Origin: Clostridia bacterium
Lineage (GTDB): Bacteria; Bacillota; Clostridia; Oscillospirales; Acutalibacteraceae
NCBI GenBank assembly: GCA_017625095.1
Contig: JAGALQ010000006.1
Location: 1-43,793, forward strand
Length of the DNA: 43,793 bases
Direction of reading: 5' to 3'
A model generated the notes under the pieces. It ran no database searches. It saw only the letters and a list, made by a program, of their open reading frames with translations, and was not told where the DNA came from. Position numbers and translations under genes: made by a program. Each line of letters starts with the position of its first letter. Position 1 is the stretch's first letter. This document shows, in pieces, positions 15,212 to 23,085 of the stretch.

Positions 15212-16267
15212 ATGTTGGATTTATCTTTCTATAAGGGCAAGCGTGTGTTCCTTACCGGTCACACAGGCTTCAAGGGTGCCTGGCTCAGCCGTATTCTCGT
15301 CAATGCAGGCGCGGTTATTACGGGTTATTCTCTTGAACCGCCTACTAACCCTAATCTTTTTGAGCTCGCTGACCTTGAGGGTAAGATGACTTCCGTTATC
15401 GGTGACGTGCGTGATTTTTCAAGCCTTAAGGCTGCTTTTGATAACGCTCAGCCCGAAATCGTTTTCCATCTTGCGGCTCAGCCTATCGTTCTCACATCCT
15501 ATGAGCAGCCGCATTTTACTTATGAAACAAATGTAATGGGCACTGTCAATATTCTTGAATGTGTGCGCCTTTGTAACAGCGTTAAGTCTGTGCTCAACGT
15601 CACAACCGATAAGGTGTACGAAAATAATGAGAGCGGCAGACCGATAAAGGAGAATGAACCGCTTGACGGTTACGATCCTTATTCAAATTCTAAATCCTGT
15701 TCAGAGCTTGTAACTCACAGCTATAAACGCTCATTTTTCGATAAAGGCGGCGTTGCCGTTTCAACGGCGAGAGCGGGTAACGTTATCGGCGGCGGCGATT
15801 TTGCGGATAACCGCATTATTCCCGACTGTGTGCGTGCGGCAATCGCTTCAGATGTCATTACCGTGCGCAATCCCAATTCTGTCAGACCTTATCAGCACGT
15901 GCTCGATCCGCTTTATGCATATCTTATGATTGCTGCGGCTCAGTACGAAAACCCTGCACTTGCTGATTACTATAACGTTGGTCCGAACGAGTGTGACTGT
16001 CTTACAACGGGCGAGCTTGCAACACTCTTCTGTAACCACTGGGGCAACGGACAGAGCTTTGAGGTGCTCAGCAAAGACGGACCTCACGAGGCAAACTTCC
16101 TGAAGCTTGACTGCGATAAACTTAAGTCGGTTTTCGGTTGGCAGCCGAGATGGTCTGCTCCCGAGGCTGTCAAAAAGACGGTCGAGTGGACTAAGGTTTA
16201 TGCTTCGGGCGGCGATGTGCCCGCAAAGCTTGACGAACAAATCAACGAATTTTTTTATAAAGGATAA
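15212..16267 (+). CDS. rfbG: CDP-glucose 4,6-dehydratase RfbG
   Basis: 351 residues, an extended SDR. It converts CDP-glucose to CDP-4-keto-6-deoxyglucose with bound NAD. The Rossmann motif TGHTGFKGAWL (about residues 14-24) is the signature of this subfamily. The catalytic Thr/Asp/Lys set lies in VTTDKVYEN and the YxxxK pair in YDPYSNSKSCSE. RPYQHVLDPL and VGPNE are further matches. ATG at 15212 has AGGGAGA about 7 bases upstream; an in-frame TTG at 15188 is not needed. Six bases separate it from rfbH. Confidence 0.95.
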   Translation: MLDLSFYKGKRVFLTGHTGFKGAWLSRILVNAGAVITGYSLEPPTNPNLFELADLEGKMTSVIGDVRDFSSLKAAFDNAQPEIVFHLAAQPIVLTSYEQPHFTYETNVMGTVNILECVRLCNSVKSVLNVTTDKVYENNESGRPIKENEPLDGYDPYSNSKSCSELVTHSYKRSFFDKGGVAVSTARAGNVIGGGDFADNRIIPDCVRAAIASDVITVRNPNSVRPYQHVLDPLYAYLMIAAAQYENPALADYYNVGPNECDCLTTGELATLFCNHWGNGQSFEVLSKDGPHEANFLKLDCDKLKSVFGWQPRWSAPEAVKKTVEWTKVYASGGDVPAKLDEQINEFFYKG

Positions 16268-16273
16268 ACAGCT

Positions 16274-17605
16274 ATGAAAGACGAAAGACAGGCAAGAGAA
16301 GAACTGCTCCGGGCGGTAGCGGAATACTGCGAAACCTACCACAATCAGAAAAAGCCTTTTGAAGAGGGACAAAGGATTCCCTATGCTTCAAGAGTGTACG
16401 ATAAAAACGAGATGGTAAACCTTGTTGATTCCGCACTCGAATTCTGGCTGACTGCAGGCAGATATACCGCACAGTTTGAAAAGCAGCTTGCGTCATATCT
16501 CGGTGTGCGTTTTTGTGCTCTTGTCAACTCTGGCTCGAGCGCAAACCTTCTTGCATTTATGACTCTGACTTCGCCTTTGCTCGGCGAGAGAGCCGTAAGA
16601 AAAGGTGACGAGGTTATCACTGTTGCGGCAGGTTTTCCCACAACGGTAACACCTATGATTCAGTTTGGCGCAGTGCCTGTTTTTGTCGATGTTACTGTTG
16701 ATCAGTACAATATAGATGTAACTCAGCTTGAAAGTGCTCTCAGCCCGAAGACAAAGGCTGTTATGCTCGCTCACACTCTTGGTAATCCGTTCAACATCAA
16801 GGCTGTCAAGGAGTTCTGCGATAAAAACGGACTCTGGCTTGTTGAGGATAACTGTGATGCACTCGGCTCACGCTATACTCTCGACGGTAAAGAGGGCTTC
16901 ACAGGCACATTCGGTGACCTCGGCACATCAAGCTTTTATCCGCCTCACCATATGACAATGGGCGAGGGCGGTGCTGTTTATACAAACAATCCGTTGCTTT
17001 CAAAAATTATGCATTCAATGCGTGACTGGGGTCGTGACTGTGTCTGTGCATCAGGTCAGGATAACCTCTGCGGTCACCGTTTTGACGGTCAGTATGGCGA
17101 GCTTCCGTTCGGCTATGACCATAAATACGTCTATTCTCATTTCGGTTATAACCTTAAGGCGACCGATATGCAGGCAGCAATCGGCTGTGCTCAGCTTGAG
17201 AAATTCCCGACCTTTGTTGAACGCAGAATAGAAAACTTCAACCGTCTGCGTGCAGCGCTTGAGTGTGTTTCAGATAAGCTCATTCTTCCGACTGCCTGCG
17301 AAAATTCCCGTCCGAGCTGGTTCGGTTTCCTGCTTACCTGTAAAGAGGGTGTTGACCGCAAGAAGGTTGTGCCTTATATCGAAAGCAAGGGTGTTCAGAC
17401 ACGTATGCTTTTTGCAGGTAACCTTATCAAGCATCCGTGCTTTGATGAGATGCGTGCAAGCGGTGAAGGCTACCGTGTTGTCGGTGAACTTAAGAACACC
17501 GACAGAATTATGGAGGATACCTTCTGGGTCGGCGTTTATCCGGGTATGACAGATGAAATGATTGACTATATGGCAAAGACCATCATCGAGGCAGTTAATC
17601 TTTAA
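16274..17605 (+). CDS. rfbH: CDP-4-keto-6-deoxyglucose 3-dehydrase RfbH (E1)
   Basis: 443 residues, fold type I aminotransferase family, but specialised for C3 deoxygenation. The Schiff-base lysine is replaced by histidine: YPPHHMTMGEGGA at residues 222-234, H225/H226. An Fe-S site is visible as C256-x-C258-x7-C266 (CVCASGQDNLC) together with C194 in EDNCDALGS; the x1 and x7 spacings equal those of the Yersinia E1 enzyme (from memory), while the long spacer is 61 instead of 57. These features separate it from sugar aminotransferases such as ArnB. E1 needs PMP and an E3-type reductase (RfbI/AscD), not found in the window. Ribosome binding site AAAGGA precedes the ATG. Confidence 0.95.
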   Translation: MKDERQAREELLRAVAEYCETYHNQKKPFEEGQRIPYASRVYDKNEMVNLVDSALEFWLTAGRYTAQFEKQLASYLGVRFCALVNSGSSANLLAFMTLTSPLLGERAVRKGDEVITVAAGFPTTVTPMIQFGAVPVFVDVTVDQYNIDVTQLESALSPKTKAVMLAHTLGNPFNIKAVKEFCDKNGLWLVEDNCDALGSRYTLDGKEGFTGTFGDLGTSSFYPPHHMTMGEGGAVYTNNPLLSKIMHSMRDWGRDCVCASGQDNLCGHRFDGQYGELPFGYDHKYVYSHFGYNLKATDMQAAIGCAQLEKFPTFVERRIENFNRLRAALECVSDKLILPTACENSRPSWFGFLLTCKEGVDRKKVVPYIESKGVQTRMLFAGNLIKHPCFDEMRASGEGYRVVGELKNTDRIMEDTFWVGVYPGMTDEMIDYMAKTIIEAVNL

Positions 17606-17620
17606 GGAGATTTCTTCTAT

Positions 17621-18535
17621 ATGAAAGCTGTTGTAACAGGTGCGAGCAGTATGATTGCTTCTGCACTTATCAGGCTTCTGATTGCCGAGGGGCACGAGGT
17701 TTATGCTCTGTGCCGTCCCGGCTCAAAAAAGCTTGGCAACATCATAAAAAATGAGCGTGTTCATATCGTTCATTCAGATATTTCAGATATCACCGCAGTC
17801 GGTCAGAGTATCGGCTGCGGTTGTGATGCTTTTTTTCACTTTGCGTGGGGTGGCACATCCGGTGCTCAGCGCAACGACAGCCGCATACAGTCGGAGAATA
17901 TCCGCTTCACGCTTGATGCTGTTGAGCTTGCTCACTCTCTCGGGTGTGAAGTGTTTATAGGTGCAGGCTCTCAGGCTGAATACGGCAGGGTTGACGGCAA
18001 AATTGCTCCGCATACTCCCTGCTTCCCCGAAAACGCTTACGGTGCCGCGAAGCTTGCTGCGGGTCACCTTTCGAGAATCGCCTGCGCAAAGCACGGCATA
18101 AGGCACGTGTGGGCGCGAATCCTAAGCGTTTACGGCATAGGTGACAATGATTTTACAATCACTGTTTCGAGTCTTAAAAAGATGCTTTCGGGTCAGGTTG
18201 CACAGTTCACTCCTGCAGAGCAGATGTGGGATTTTCTTTACTGTGACGATGCTGCAAGAGCTTTTCATCTTATGGCTAAATTTGGCAAGGACGGTGCGGT
18301 TTACACACTCGGAAGCGGTCAGGCGAGACCTCTTAAAGATTATATCAAGCTTATGCACGCGGCTTCGGGTGCTGACAGTGAGGTGCAGATAGGTGCCTTG
18401 CCTTATAACGATAAACAGGTTATGTATCTGTGTGCAGATATATCCGCGTTAACTGCTGATACAGGTTTTGTGCCTCAGGTCAGCTACGAAGAAGGTATAA
18501 AAGAAACTGTAAAATGGTTGAAAGGAAGTGAATGA
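17621..18535 (+). CDS. NAD(P)-dependent SDR, probable CDP-paratose/abequose synthase type
   Basis: 304 residues, extended SDR. The nucleotide-binding loop reads VVTGASSMIASALIRLL (residues 4-20), in which the later glycines of the usual TGxxGxxG are Ser and Ala. Active-site residues: Ser in GAGSQAEYG and YxxxK in NAYGAAKLAAG. Placed after rfbH, it should reduce the C4 ketone of the CDP-3,6-dideoxy intermediate; whether the product is paratose (RfbS-like) or abequose (RfbJ-like) cannot be told from sequence alone. No tyvelose epimerase follows. AAGGAG lies upstream; 15-base gap to rfbH; its stop precedes the next ATG by one base. Confidence 0.78.
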   Translation: MKAVVTGASSMIASALIRLLIAEGHEVYALCRPGSKKLGNIIKNERVHIVHSDISDITAVGQSIGCGCDAFFHFAWGGTSGAQRNDSRIQSENIRFTLDAVELAHSLGCEVFIGAGSQAEYGRVDGKIAPHTPCFPENAYGAAKLAAGHLSRIACAKHGIRHVWARILSVYGIGDNDFTITVSSLKKMLSGQVAQFTPAEQMWDFLYCDDAARAFHLMAKFGKDGAVYTLGSGQARPLKDYIKLMHAASGADSEVQIGALPYNDKQVMYLCADISALTADTGFVPQVSYEEGIKETVKWLKGSE

Positions 18536-18536
18536 A

Positions 18537-19490
18537 ATGAGTGAGAAAAAGAAGATTTCCGTAATGATACCGTGCTATAACGAAGAGGAAAACGCACGCC
18601 CGATTTACGAAGCGGTAAAGAATGAGCTTGTTACAAAGCTGCCGCAGTATGATTACGAAATACTTTTTATTGATAACAAGTCAAAGGATAAAACACGCTC
18701 TATCATTCGTGAAATCTGTAAGGAAGATAAGAATGTAAAGGCGATATTCAACTGCCGCAATTTCGGTCAGTTCAATAGCCCTTACTACGGAATAATCAAC
18801 ACAAGCGGTGATTGCTGTATTACAATCTGTGCCGATTTTCAGGATCCCGTTGAGCTTATTTCTGAGTTTGTGCGCGAGTGGGAAAACGGCTACAAGATTG
18901 TTATCGGCATCAAAACAGATTCAAAAGAGAGTAAGATTATGTACGGTCTGCGCACCGTTTACTATAAGCTCATCAAAAATATGAGTGACGTTGAGCAGAT
19001 TGAGCATTTTACAGGCTTCGGTCTTTATGATAAAAGCTTTGTCAAAACGCTCAGTGAGCTGGATGACCCTCAGCCCTTTATCAGAGGCATTGTTGCAGAG
19101 CTCGGTCCTGAGCGTAAGGAGATTGAATACACTCAGCCACAACGAAGAGCAGGCAAGACTCATAACAATTTTTACAGCCTTTACGATGCAGCGATGCTCT
19201 CACTTACATCATATACAAAAATAGGTTTGCGACTTGCGGTTTTTGCAGGCGGAGGATTATCGGTAATCGGCTTCATAATTGCGCTGGTTTACCTTATTCT
19301 CAAGCTTATACATTGGGACGAATTTGCCGCAGGTACAGCTCCGATTCTTATTGGTGTTTTCCTTATGAGCTCAATTCAGCTTTTCTTTATCGGTCTGCTC
19401 GGCGAATATATTATGAATATAAACAGGCGTGTTATGAAGCGACCTCTTGTCGTTGAAGAGGAAAGGCTTAATTTTGAAGAAGATAAATAA
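18537..19490 (+). CDS. GT2 glycosyltransferase, polyprenyl-phosphate type (GtrB/DPM1-like)
   Basis: 317 residues. The GT-A catalytic domain begins with ISVMIPCYNEEENARPIYEA; FIDNKSKDKT and the metal site CADFQDPVEL (DxD-type, first Asp replaced by Ala) follow; then GFGLYDK and the acceptor-loop block. Two membrane segments lie near the C-terminus (about 223-250 and 263-290), ending in GEYIMNINRR, as in GtrB, ArnC and dolichol-phosphate mannose synthase. Expected role: transfer of a sugar from its nucleotide to undecaprenyl phosphate at the inner face of the membrane. ATG at 18537 follows AAGGAAG by 8 bases; GTG at 18528 is inside that site. Context suggests the CDP-dideoxyhexose as donor. Confidence 0.88.
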   Translation: MSEKKKISVMIPCYNEEENARPIYEAVKNELVTKLPQYDYEILFIDNKSKDKTRSIIREICKEDKNVKAIFNCRNFGQFNSPYYGIINTSGDCCITICADFQDPVELISEFVREWENGYKIVIGIKTDSKESKIMYGLRTVYYKLIKNMSDVEQIEHFTGFGLYDKSFVKTLSELDDPQPFIRGIVAELGPERKEIEYTQPQRRAGKTHNNFYSLYDAAMLSLTSYTKIGLRLAVFAGGGLSVIGFIIALVYLILKLIHWDEFAAGTAPILIGVFLMSSIQLFFIGLLGEYIMNINRRVMKRPLVVEEERLNFEEDK

Positions 19491-19505
19491 ACCGGGGAGA
19501 ATATT

Positions 19506-20051
19506 ATGGATACAACAGAAGTAACCGTATTAAAAAACACTATTTATCGCGGCAAGATTCTCAACCTGCGCGTTGATATTGCAGGTCTTCCAAACGGCAC
19601 GGAAGCACCGCGTGAGTTTGTTGAGCACAGCGGCGGTGTTACCGTTGCGGCATTGACAGACGATGCTGAACTTATTTTCGTTAAGCAGTTCCGCTACCCT
19701 TATATGGAGGAAGTGCTTGAGCTGCCCGCAGGCAAACTTGAGAAGGGTGAAAATCCGCTTGCCGCAGGCAAAAGAGAGCTTCGCGAAGAGGGCGGCGTTA
19801 TCGCTTCGCAGTATATCAACCTCGGCGAATTCTATCCCTCGCCCGGATACACAAACGAGGTTATATACCTCTATGGCGCACGTGACCTGACTCAGGTTGA
19901 GCAGGATCTTGATGAGGATGAGTTCCTCAATGTCGAATATATTCCGCTTGACAAGGCTGTTGATATGGTGCTCAATAATGAGATAAAGGACGGCAAAACA
20001 CAGGCGGCAGTGCTCAAATTAGCCGCACTTATTGAACGCAATGCAAAATGA
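19506..20051 (+). CDS. Nudix hydrolase, ADP-ribose pyrophosphatase family
   Basis: 181 residues. A perfect Nudix box runs from G76 to V98: G76-x5-E82-x7-R90-E91-L92-x-E94-E95-x-G97-V98, binding Mg2+ for pyrophosphate hydrolysis. The preceding VKQFRYPYMEEVLELPAG and the later SPGYTNEVIYLY are typical of NudF/YqkG ADP-ribose pyrophosphatases, which clear ADP-ribose and sometimes sugar nucleotides. GGGGAGA lies upstream. It follows the GT2 gene by 15 bases, so it is probably co-transcribed, though functional linkage to the glycan genes is not implied. Its stop overlaps the next gene by 4 bases. Confidence 0.92.
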   Translation: MDTTEVTVLKNTIYRGKILNLRVDIAGLPNGTEAPREFVEHSGGVTVAALTDDAELIFVKQFRYPYMEEVLELPAGKLEKGENPLAAGKRELREEGGVIASQYINLGEFYPSPGYTNEVIYLYGARDLTQVEQDLDEDEFLNVEYIPLDKAVDMVLNNEIKDGKTQAAVLKLAALIERNAK

Positions 20052-20506
20052 TTCTGCACAGAAAGCCTAACCGTTTGAAAAATTACGATTACAGTAGTCA
20101 AGGTGTATATTATATTACGGTTTGTACCCTTGATCGCAAATGTATATTAAGCCAAATTGTAGGGGGCGATGCCCTCATCGCCCCACAAACAAATCTCACT
20201 CACTGCGGAGAGATTGCGAGAAAATATATTGAGTCTATGTCAGGGATATGCAAATATGCGATAATGCCGAATCACATACATTTATTAATTGCAATAGACG
20301 GGCTGATGAAGGCATCGGTCCCTACAAATTCCGTGCCTAACCTTATTCGCTCATTTAAAGTACTGGTTTCAAAAGAAACAGGTCAGAGTATCTGGCAATG
20401 CTCATATTATGACCATATAATCCGTGACGAAGAGGATTATATAAACCATTTGCAATATATAGAGGATAATCCTGCCGGATGGTCGAAAGATAAATATTAT
20501 ATATAA
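20048..20506 (+). CDS. REP-associated tyrosine transposase-like protein (RAYT, Y1 family)
   Basis: 152 residues, complete. The opening RKPNRLKNYDYSSQGVYYIT, the metal-binding HUH motif NHIHLL (H76, H78) and the C-terminal block SYYDHIIRDEEDYINHLQYIEDNPAGW match the TnpA-REP branch of IS200/IS605 transposases, which are domesticated, usually single copy, and act on REP-type hairpins. The catalytic Tyr is probably Y120 or Y121 (inference). The ATG overlaps the Nudix stop (ATGA) without an evident ribosome binding site, so it relies on translational coupling. A GC palindrome is embedded in frame at 20163-20184. No flanking terminal repeats of a complete element are seen. Confidence 0.9.
   Translation: MILHRKPNRLKNYDYSSQGVYYITVCTLDRKCILSQIVGGDALIAPQTNLTHCGEIARKYIESMSGICKYAIMPNHIHLLIAIDGLMKASVPTNSVPNLIRSFKVLVSKETGQSIWQCSYYDHIIRDEEDYINHLQYIEDNPAGWSKDKYYI
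20157..20188. repeat. REP-like palindrome inside the RAYT gene
   Basis: A perfect 9-bp stem, GGGGCGATG (20163-20171) and CATCGCCCC (20176-20184), loop CCCT, with outer TTGT/ACAA arms. It encodes residues about 39-46 (GGDALIAP) in frame. It is far more G+C-rich than the surrounding gene and looks like an inserted or co-opted repeat unit. I saw no second copy in the window. Confidence 0.7.
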
Positions 20507-20514
20507 TGTAATAA

Positions 20515-20556
20515 AAACGGATAGCATTCGCAATGAACGCTATCCGTTTAATCTTT
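20515..20556. terminator. Terminator hairpin between RAYT gene and rubrerythrin
   Basis: AAACGGATAGC (20515-20525) and GCTATCCGTTT (20539-20549) form a perfect 11-bp stem. A T-rich tail on the right and an A run on the left let it serve both convergent genes. Confidence 0.8.
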
Positions 20557-20565
20557 AATTTACAA

Positions 20566-21102
20566 TTAATAATTGATAACTCTCAGCTCAAAGTAGGCCT
20601 GAGGATGTGCGCATACGGGGCAGAGCTCGGGAGCGGATTCGCTGTCAACGATGTGACCGCAATTGCGGCAGATCCATACAGTCTTTGTGTTCTTCTTGAA
20701 CACTTCACCGTTTTCGACGTTTGCAAGGAGCTTGAGGTATCTTTCCTCGTGCTCTTTTTCGATTGCTGCTACGCCTGTGAAAAGTGCTGCGATATCGTCA
20801 AAGCCCTCTTCCTTTGCTTCTCTTGCCATACGTGCGTACATATCTGTCCACTCTTCGTTTTCACCTGCGGCAGCAGCCTTGAGGTTTTCCTCTGTTGTGC
20901 CGATTCCGTTCAGAAGCTTGAACCAGATTTTTGCGTGCTCTTTTTCGTTGTTTGCTGTTTCTTCAAACAGCGCGGCAATCTGCTGATAGCCTTCTTTTTT
21001 TGCTTTGGAAGCAAAGTATGTATACTTATTTCTTGCCTGGCTTTCGCCTGCGAAAGCTTCCATAAGATTTTTTTCGGTTTTTGTGCCTTTAAGGTTTGCC
21101 AT
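20566..21102 (-). CDS. rbr: Rubrerythrin
   Basis: 178 residues. It is a non-haem diiron peroxidase that removes hydrogen peroxide in anaerobes. The N-terminal ferritin-like domain has the ligand motifs [10 protein letters not shown] (about 49-58) and [10 protein letters not shown] (about 112-121), with [13 protein letters not shown] at the start. The C-terminal rubredoxin domain holds two Cys pairs, CRNCGH and [17 protein letters not shown] precedes the ATG by 8 bases. It is divergent from the flavodiiron protein gene across 118 bases; the pair forms an oxygen and peroxide defence unit. Confidence 0.96.
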   Translation of the reverse strand: MANLKGTKTEKNLMEAFAGESQARNKYTYFASKAKKEGYQQIAALFEETANNEKEHAKIWFKLLNGIGTTEENLKAAAAGENEEWTDMYARMAREAKEEGFDDIAALFTGVAAIEKEHEERYLKLLANVENGEVFKKNTKTVWICRNCGHIVDSESAPELCPVCAHPQAYFELRVINY

Positions 21103-21130
21103 TTTTCAATTCCTCCTGTATAATAAGTTT

Positions 21131-21146
21131 ATAGTAATAATACTAT
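21131..21146. promoter_or_regulatory. Candidate palindromic operator between rbr and the flavodiiron gene
   Basis: ATAGTAATAATACTAT is a 16-base near-perfect palindrome (14 positions symmetric), AT-rich, and lies in the divergent promoter region. It has the character of a Fur/PerR-family box but does not match the standard PerR sequence exactly, so the regulator is not assigned. Confidence 0.45.
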
Positions 21147-21220
21147 CATTTTTCATATTTGTAAATAACAAAAAGAAAAATAAGGTTATACTAAATATAA
21201 ATTTTTTAAGGGGAATGGAA

Positions 21221-22372
21221 ATGAAAGTTGCAGACGGAATTATTAATGTAGGTGTTAACGACAGAAAAATTGATCTTTTCGAGGGGCTTTATGTTGTGCC
21301 CAACGGAATAGCATACAATTCCTATGTTGTGCTTGATGATAAAATAACCGTGTTTGATACAATTGATTCGCGTTACGGTGATGAATGGCTTGCAAACCTT
21401 GACGAAGTGCTCGGTGAAAAAACTCCCGACTACCTTGTGGTTGAGCATATGGAGCCTGACCATTCAGCAAGTATTGCAAAATTCGTTGCAAAATATCCTG
21501 AGGCAAAGGTCGTCGCAAACGCAAGAATTTTTTCAATGATAGCCCAGTTTTTCGGTGAAGAGCTTAAGTTTGACAAGGTCGAAATCAAAGACGGCGATGA
21601 GCTTTGTACAGGCAGACACAACTTCAAGTTTGTTTTTGCTCCCATGGTGCACTGGCCCGAGGTAATGGTTGCTTACGATATTACCGATAAGATTCTTTTC
21701 TCAGCCGATGCTTTCGGCAAATTCGGTGCGCTTGATTGTGATGAGCCCTGGGATGATGAGGCAAGAAGATATTATATCGGCATCGTCGGCAAATACGGTG
21801 CTCAGGTACAGACTCTGCTCAAGAAAGCGGCCGCTCTTGAAATTGATATGATTTGTCCGCTTCACGGTCCCGTGCTCACTGAAAACCTCGGGCATTATAT
21901 AAGCCTTTACGATAAGTGGTCATCCTACACACCCGAAACCGACGGTGTTGTGATTGCGTATACAAGTATCTACGGCAACACAAAGAAGGCTGCAGAGCTG
22001 CTTTATGACAAGCTTGTCGAAAAAGGCTGCAGCGATGTGAAAATATTTGATCTTGCAAGAAGTGATAAATACACAGTGCTTGCTCAGGCTTTCCGCTGTT
22101 CAAAGCTTGTGCTTGCTTCGCCGACATATAATTCAGAGCTGTTTCCGCACACAAGAGCATTCATTGATATGCTCTGCGAACGCGGTTATAAGAACAGAAC
22201 GGTCGGCATAATTGAAAACGGAAGCTGGGCACCCGTTGCGGCTAATCTCACGCGCAAGAGAATGGCTGACCTCAAAAATATCACATTTGCCGAAAATACG
22301 GTTACTGTCAAATCAGCTCTCAACGCTGAATCAGTTGCATCTGTCGAAGCACTTGCAGACGAGTTGCTTTAA
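21221..22372 (+). CDS. FprA-family flavodiiron protein
   Basis: 383 residues. Flavodiiron proteins reduce O2 to water (or NO) in anaerobes. The metallo-beta-lactamase-like domain has the iron ligands H76-x-E78-x-D80-H81 (VEHMEPDHSAS), later His in MVHWPEV, D in FSADAFG and His in CPLHGP. The flavodoxin domain begins near residue 245 with VVIAYTSIYGNTKKAAELL (FMN phosphate loop). There is no rubredoxin extension. ATG at 21221 lies 7 bases after AAGGGG; ATG at 21215 is too close, and the longer frame back to 21005 only reads through the antisense of rubrerythrin. Divergent from rbr. Confidence 0.95.
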   Translation: MKVADGIINVGVNDRKIDLFEGLYVVPNGIAYNSYVVLDDKITVFDTIDSRYGDEWLANLDEVLGEKTPDYLVVEHMEPDHSASIAKFVAKYPEAKVVANARIFSMIAQFFGEELKFDKVEIKDGDELCTGRHNFKFVFAPMVHWPEVMVAYDITDKILFSADAFGKFGALDCDEPWDDEARRYYIGIVGKYGAQVQTLLKKAAALEIDMICPLHGPVLTENLGHYISLYDKWSSYTPETDGVVIAYTSIYGNTKKAAELLYDKLVEKGCSDVKIFDLARSDKYTVLAQAFRCSKLVLASPTYNSELFPHTRAFIDMLCERGYKNRTVGIIENGSWAPVAANLTRKRMADLKNITFAENTVTVKSALNAESVASVEALADELL

Positions 22373-22389
22373 GCAAAACGGAGCTTTTT

Positions 22390-23067
22390 ATGGGATATAA
22401 ATATCAGATGCACGTGCACACTTACCCGGTAAGTGACTGCGGCGTAATGACGCCGTCTGAGCTTGCTGAAGAGCTCTATTCTGGCGGTTACAGCGGCTGC
22501 GTGCTGACCAACCATTTTTATTGGGGTAATACAGGTGTTGACCGTAATCTGCCCTGGGCGGATTTTGTTGAGCGTTTTACGGAAGATTACCGCCTTGCTG
22601 TTGAGGCGGCAAAACGTTTCGATCTTGATATTCTGTTTGGTCTTGAGGAACACGTAGGCGAGGGAAAGGAAATTCTGTGCTACGGTGTGACCCCTGAAAT
22701 TCTTACGGCTCATCCCGAACTGCGTGAAATCGGTCTGCAGAATTGGCACAGCGTTATGAGCAGCCGCGATGCGCTGTGTATTCAAGCTCATCCTTTCAGA
22801 TTAAGAGCTTATATTCCTTCACCCGGTATGCTGGATTTCAGCTTTATTGACGGCGTTGAAGTTTTTAATGCTGCAAACCGTGAAGAAGAGAACGAAAAGG
22901 CAGAGGCTGTTGTTGCGGCAAATCCGCAGCTTATTGCTGTCTCAGGAGCTGATGCGCATACTGTGTCTGCTGCCTGTATCGGAGGAATAGAAACGAAGCG
23001 CCGCATACGTACAGTTGAAGAGCTTGTACGTGTGCTGCGCCTCGGAGATTATAAAGTATTAAAGTAA
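22390..23067 (+). CDS. PHP-domain metal-dependent phosphoesterase
   Basis: 225 residues. The four PHP motifs are visible: HVHTYPVSDCG (about residues 8-18), LTNHFYW, FGLEEHVG, then AHPFR and GADAH near residue 190. These His and Asp residues bind two or three metals for phosphate ester hydrolysis. Substrate unknown; histidinol phosphatase and general PHP esterases share this length. It follows the flavodiiron gene by 17 bases and is probably co-transcribed. It converges on the lipase gene with only 18 bases between stops and no evident hairpin. Confidence 0.85.
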   Translation: MGYKYQMHVHTYPVSDCGVMTPSELAEELYSGGYSGCVLTNHFYWGNTGVDRNLPWADFVERFTEDYRLAVEAAKRFDLDILFGLEEHVGEGKEILCYGVTPEILTAHPELREIGLQNWHSVMSSRDALCIQAHPFRLRAYIPSPGMLDFSFIDGVEVFNAANREEENEKAEAVVAANPQLIAVSGADAHTVSAACIGGIETKRRIRTVEELVRVLRLGDYKVLK

Positions 23068-23085
23068 GTCGGGTGAATGTCGGTC

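Noticed and set aside
21005-21220. 72-codon N-terminal extension of the flavodiiron protein
   Set aside because: It overlaps rubrerythrin in antisense and the control region; AAGGGG at 21208 marks the real start.
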